DNA of 14,964 nucleotides from NCBI GenBank assembly GCA_017619815.1, contig JAFZRR010000024.1, positions 1 through 14,964 on the forward strand, read 5' to 3'. This document shows, one piece after another, positions 13,358 to 14,964 of the stretch. Source of the DNA: Bacilli bacterium. GTDB lineage: Bacteria; Bacillota_I; Bacilli_A; RFN20; CAG-826. The number at the start of each line of letters is the position of its first letter. The stretch's first letter is position 1. The position numbers and the translations under genes were made by a program. Under the pieces are notes generated by a model. The model ran no database searches and was not told where the DNA came from. It was given only the letters and a program-made list of their open reading frames with translations.

Positions 13358-14102
13358 CTTCATGTCCTCCGATCGTGGAATGATGTTGATGAGCGCATCT
13401 AATAAGATAGTCATCGCTATTGATACCAAAATGTTTAAATACTTTAAGATATGCCGCTAAAGCGAGTTCTGGTGTATTAGCTTCTTCAGATAAATGAGCT
13501 AAGATTATTTCCTTTGTGTCTTTACCGATAATTTGAGTTGCCGCAATTGCACTATCTTCGTTACATAAATGTCCAACATCAGAAAGGATACGGTTTTTGA
13601 GTTCATACGTACGTTTCGTTGCTAATAGCATTTTGATGTCGTGATTTGACTCAATAACTAAATACGTTGGATTCTTGATCAAAGATAAGTTTTCTTCTAA
13701 AAAACAACCAGTATCAGTCATATAGACAAGCGACTCGTTTCCCGCTTTTAAAAGGAAACCGCAAGGATTCACCGCATCATGACTTGTTCTAAAAGCGGTT
13801 ATTTTAAAGTCACCAATTTCAAACTCTTTGTTGAGTTCAATAATATGAGATAACGTACCTGGTAATGTACCTTCTAAGGCATACATTATTTTTGGAGAAA
13901 GAAATCTAATTCCGTTAATATGATCGCTATGATTATGTGTAAATAAAGCTGCGGATAAGTCTTCCGTTTTGAGGTTTAATTCCGCTAAACCAGCTTCTAA
14001 ACACGAAAAAGAGACTCCCATATCAATGAGAATCGCTGTTTTCTTATATATAACAACTGAGGTGTTACCTTTACTTCCACTAGCAATGATATTAAAACGC
14101 AT
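13347..14102 (-). CDS. walJ: MBL-fold metallo-hydrolase WalJ/YycJ
   Basis: A 251-residue metallo-beta-lactamase-fold protein of the YycJ/WalJ group, likely a DNA-processing exonuclease-type hydrolase; in Bacillus it belongs to the walRK region and influences coordination of cell division with replication. It starts MRFNIIASGSKGNTSVVIYK, typical for the group. The metal motif is THNHSDH (55-61; H56, H58, D60, H61), followed by TSHD (about 110), YMTDTG (an Asp metal ligand) and LAHLSEEANTPE near the C-terminus. The ATG lies 1 nt after the dnaB stop with no clear ribosome binding site, so it is translated by coupling. The walRKHI genes are not beside it. Confidence 0.93.
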   Translation of the reverse strand: MRFNIIASGSKGNTSVVIYKKTAILIDMGVSFSCLEAGLAELNLKTEDLSAALFTHNHSDHINGIRFLSPKIMYALEGTLPGTLSHIIELNKEFEIGDFKITAFRTSHDAVNPCGFLLKAGNESLVYMTDTGCFLEENLSLIKNPTYLVIESNHDIKMLLATKRTYELKNRILSDVGHLCNEDSAIAATQIIGKDTKEIILAHLSEEANTPELALAAYLKVFKHFGINSDDYLIRCAHQHHSTIGGHEDEN

Positions 14103-14103
14103 A

Positions 14104-14964
14104 TTAGTTTGCGGCTTCGTCCATTTGAGCTAAAGCTCTCATTTGTTCTTGCCATTCTTTTGGTGGAGTATCAAAACGTCCATAGGATTTATAGAAGAAC
14201 AATGGGACATTGTCAGTTTGACCGTTTCTGTTCTTAGCGATGATGACATCGACATAAGAAGCATCTCCAGACATGCTCTCAGCGAGCATTTGTTGTTGTT
14301 GACCATAAGATAATTTCTTACGTTCATCTGGAGTCAAATCATTAAGTTTCTTATTACCGACTTTGTTTTGTTTACTTTCTTTACCATAGTCTTCACGGTG
14401 AAGGAGCATAACAACGTCAGCGTCTTGTTCAATAGAACCACTATCACGTAAGTCACTTAATTGTGGTTTTCTGTTTTGTTTTTCAACATCACGGGATAAT
14501 TGTGACAAGGCTAAGACTGGAACTTTTAATTCCATGGCTAATTGTTTTAAAGCAAGAGAAATCTTACGGACTTCTTCTTGACGGGAATCACCTTTATTAC
14601 CAGATGTTTCCACTAAACCTAAATAGTCGACAACGATTAAACCAAGATCTGGTTCTTTAGCTTGTAATTTACGGCTTTTAGCGATGATATCCATTAATTT
14701 GTTACCTGGAGTATCGTCAATATATATTGGTGCACCACCGACACGTTTCACCGCGTCGTTGAGTTTTAATCTTTGTTCACCGGATAATTTTCCAGTACTT
14801 AAATTCTTTAACGGGATGAGTGATTCACTAGCGATTAAACGTCTCACTAATAATTCACTACTCATTTCTAATGAGAAGATAGCGACAGGTGTTTTTGCTC
14901 TTGTTGCCGCACGATAAGCAAAGTTAAGCGCTAAAGCGGTTTTACCAACAGCAGGACGTGCCGC
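14104..14964 (-). CDS. dnaB: Replicative DNA helicase DnaB, C-terminal part (5' end outside window)
   Basis: The hexameric helicase that unwinds DNA at the replication fork. The last 286 residues are present. The reading frame is open to the right edge and shows Walker A AARPAVGKTALALN directly at the edge, the SLEMSSELLVRRL helix, Walker B LGLIVVDYLGL, the SDLRDSGSIEQDADVVMLLHR segment with the sensor and Arg region, and IIAKNRNGQTDNVPLFF with the arginine finger region. The RecA-like core is complete; the N-terminal primase-interacting domain is cut off. The insert between HREDYGK and SGDASY (about 30 Lys/Gln-rich residues) is longer than in many relatives. Named dnaC in Bacillus subtilis. 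First gene visible of the operon with walJ, rlmH and the 113-residue gene. Confidence 0.97.
   Translation of the reverse strand, partial: AARPAVGKTALALNFAYRAATRAKTPVAIFSLEMSSELLVRRLIASESLIPLKNLSTGKLSGEQRLKLNDAVKRVGGAPIYIDDTPGNKLMDIIAKSRKLQAKEPDLGLIVVDYLGLVETSGNKGDSRQEEVRKISLALKQLAMELKVPVLALSQLSRDVEKQNRKPQLSDLRDSGSIEQDADVVMLLHREDYGKESKQNKVGNKKLNDLTPDERKKLSYGQQQQMLAESMSGDASYVDVIIAKNRNGQTDNVPLFFYKSYGRFDTPPKEWQEQMRALAQMDEAAN

Noticed and set aside
13358..13429. Longer start of RlmH at 13429
   Set aside because: The 24 extra residues lie inside walJ and are absent from the family; GGAGG fits ATG 13357, which gives the family length of 159 residues.
14463..14660. Plus-strand frame opposite dnaB, and similar frames opposite walJ, the ligase and the membrane proteins
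   Set aside because: These are mirror frames of well-supported genes, without ribosome binding sites or recognisable protein features.
1..14964. CRISPR array, insertion sequence or prophage
   Set aside because: No regularly spaced repeats, transposase, integrase or phage structural genes are visible; the region looks like ordinary chromosome.

Overview
The window looks like chromosomal DNA from a low-GC Gram-positive lineage, probably an uncultured or host-associated member of Bacilli near the Mollicutes/Erysipelotrichia side. Evidence for this is the AT-rich sequence, strong GGAGG ribosome binding sites, the dnaB-walJ-rlmH gene order known from Bacilli, a lipoprotein signal with a classical lipobox, and FakB/DegV-type lipid-binding proteins. 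TGA is a stop (rlmH and the AMP-ligase end in TGA) and Trp is TGG, so this is the standard bacterial code and not the Mycoplasma code. Assignment below class level is inference.

Layout. Positions 1-2154 (minus) hold a large multi-pass membrane protein resembling O-antigen ligases/polymerases, overlapped by a lipoprotein that runs off the left edge. At 2238-3249 a 48-residue acidic protein (minus) and an XRE-type regulator with four membrane segments (plus) are divergently transcribed from a shared region with a perfect 14-bp palindrome. From 9140 down to 3293 (minus) runs a compact seven-gene lipid operon: PlsC-type acyltransferase, AMP-forming acyl ligase, acyl carrier protein, Sfp-type phosphopantetheinyl transferase, DegV protein, membrane-anchored alpha/beta hydrolase with Cys in the nucleophile position, second DegV protein. 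At 10751-9213 (minus) lie a small four-helix membrane protein and a membrane-attached family 2 glycosyltransferase. A tmRNA gene (10849-11244, minus) with its own terminator follows; divergent from it is a membrane protein with a large outside domain (11374-12477, plus). The right end (14964-12540, minus) is the housekeeping operon dnaB (5' end outside), walJ, rlmH and an unrecognised 113-residue gene.

How the genes work together. The lipid operon is the most interesting part. It brings together parts for binding free fatty acids (two DegV/FakB-like proteins), charging them onto a dedicated carrier protein (AMP-ligase, ACP, PPTase) and moving the acyl group to a lipid acceptor (PlsC; perhaps the Cys hydrolase). 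No FakA kinase, PlsX, PlsY or ketosynthase is present in the window, so an adenylate/ACP route for exogenous fatty acids is a reasonable hypothesis, not established. Several first-of-operon genes have a -10 box only 7-10 nt upstream of the start codon and no ribosome binding site, which suggests leaderless mRNAs.
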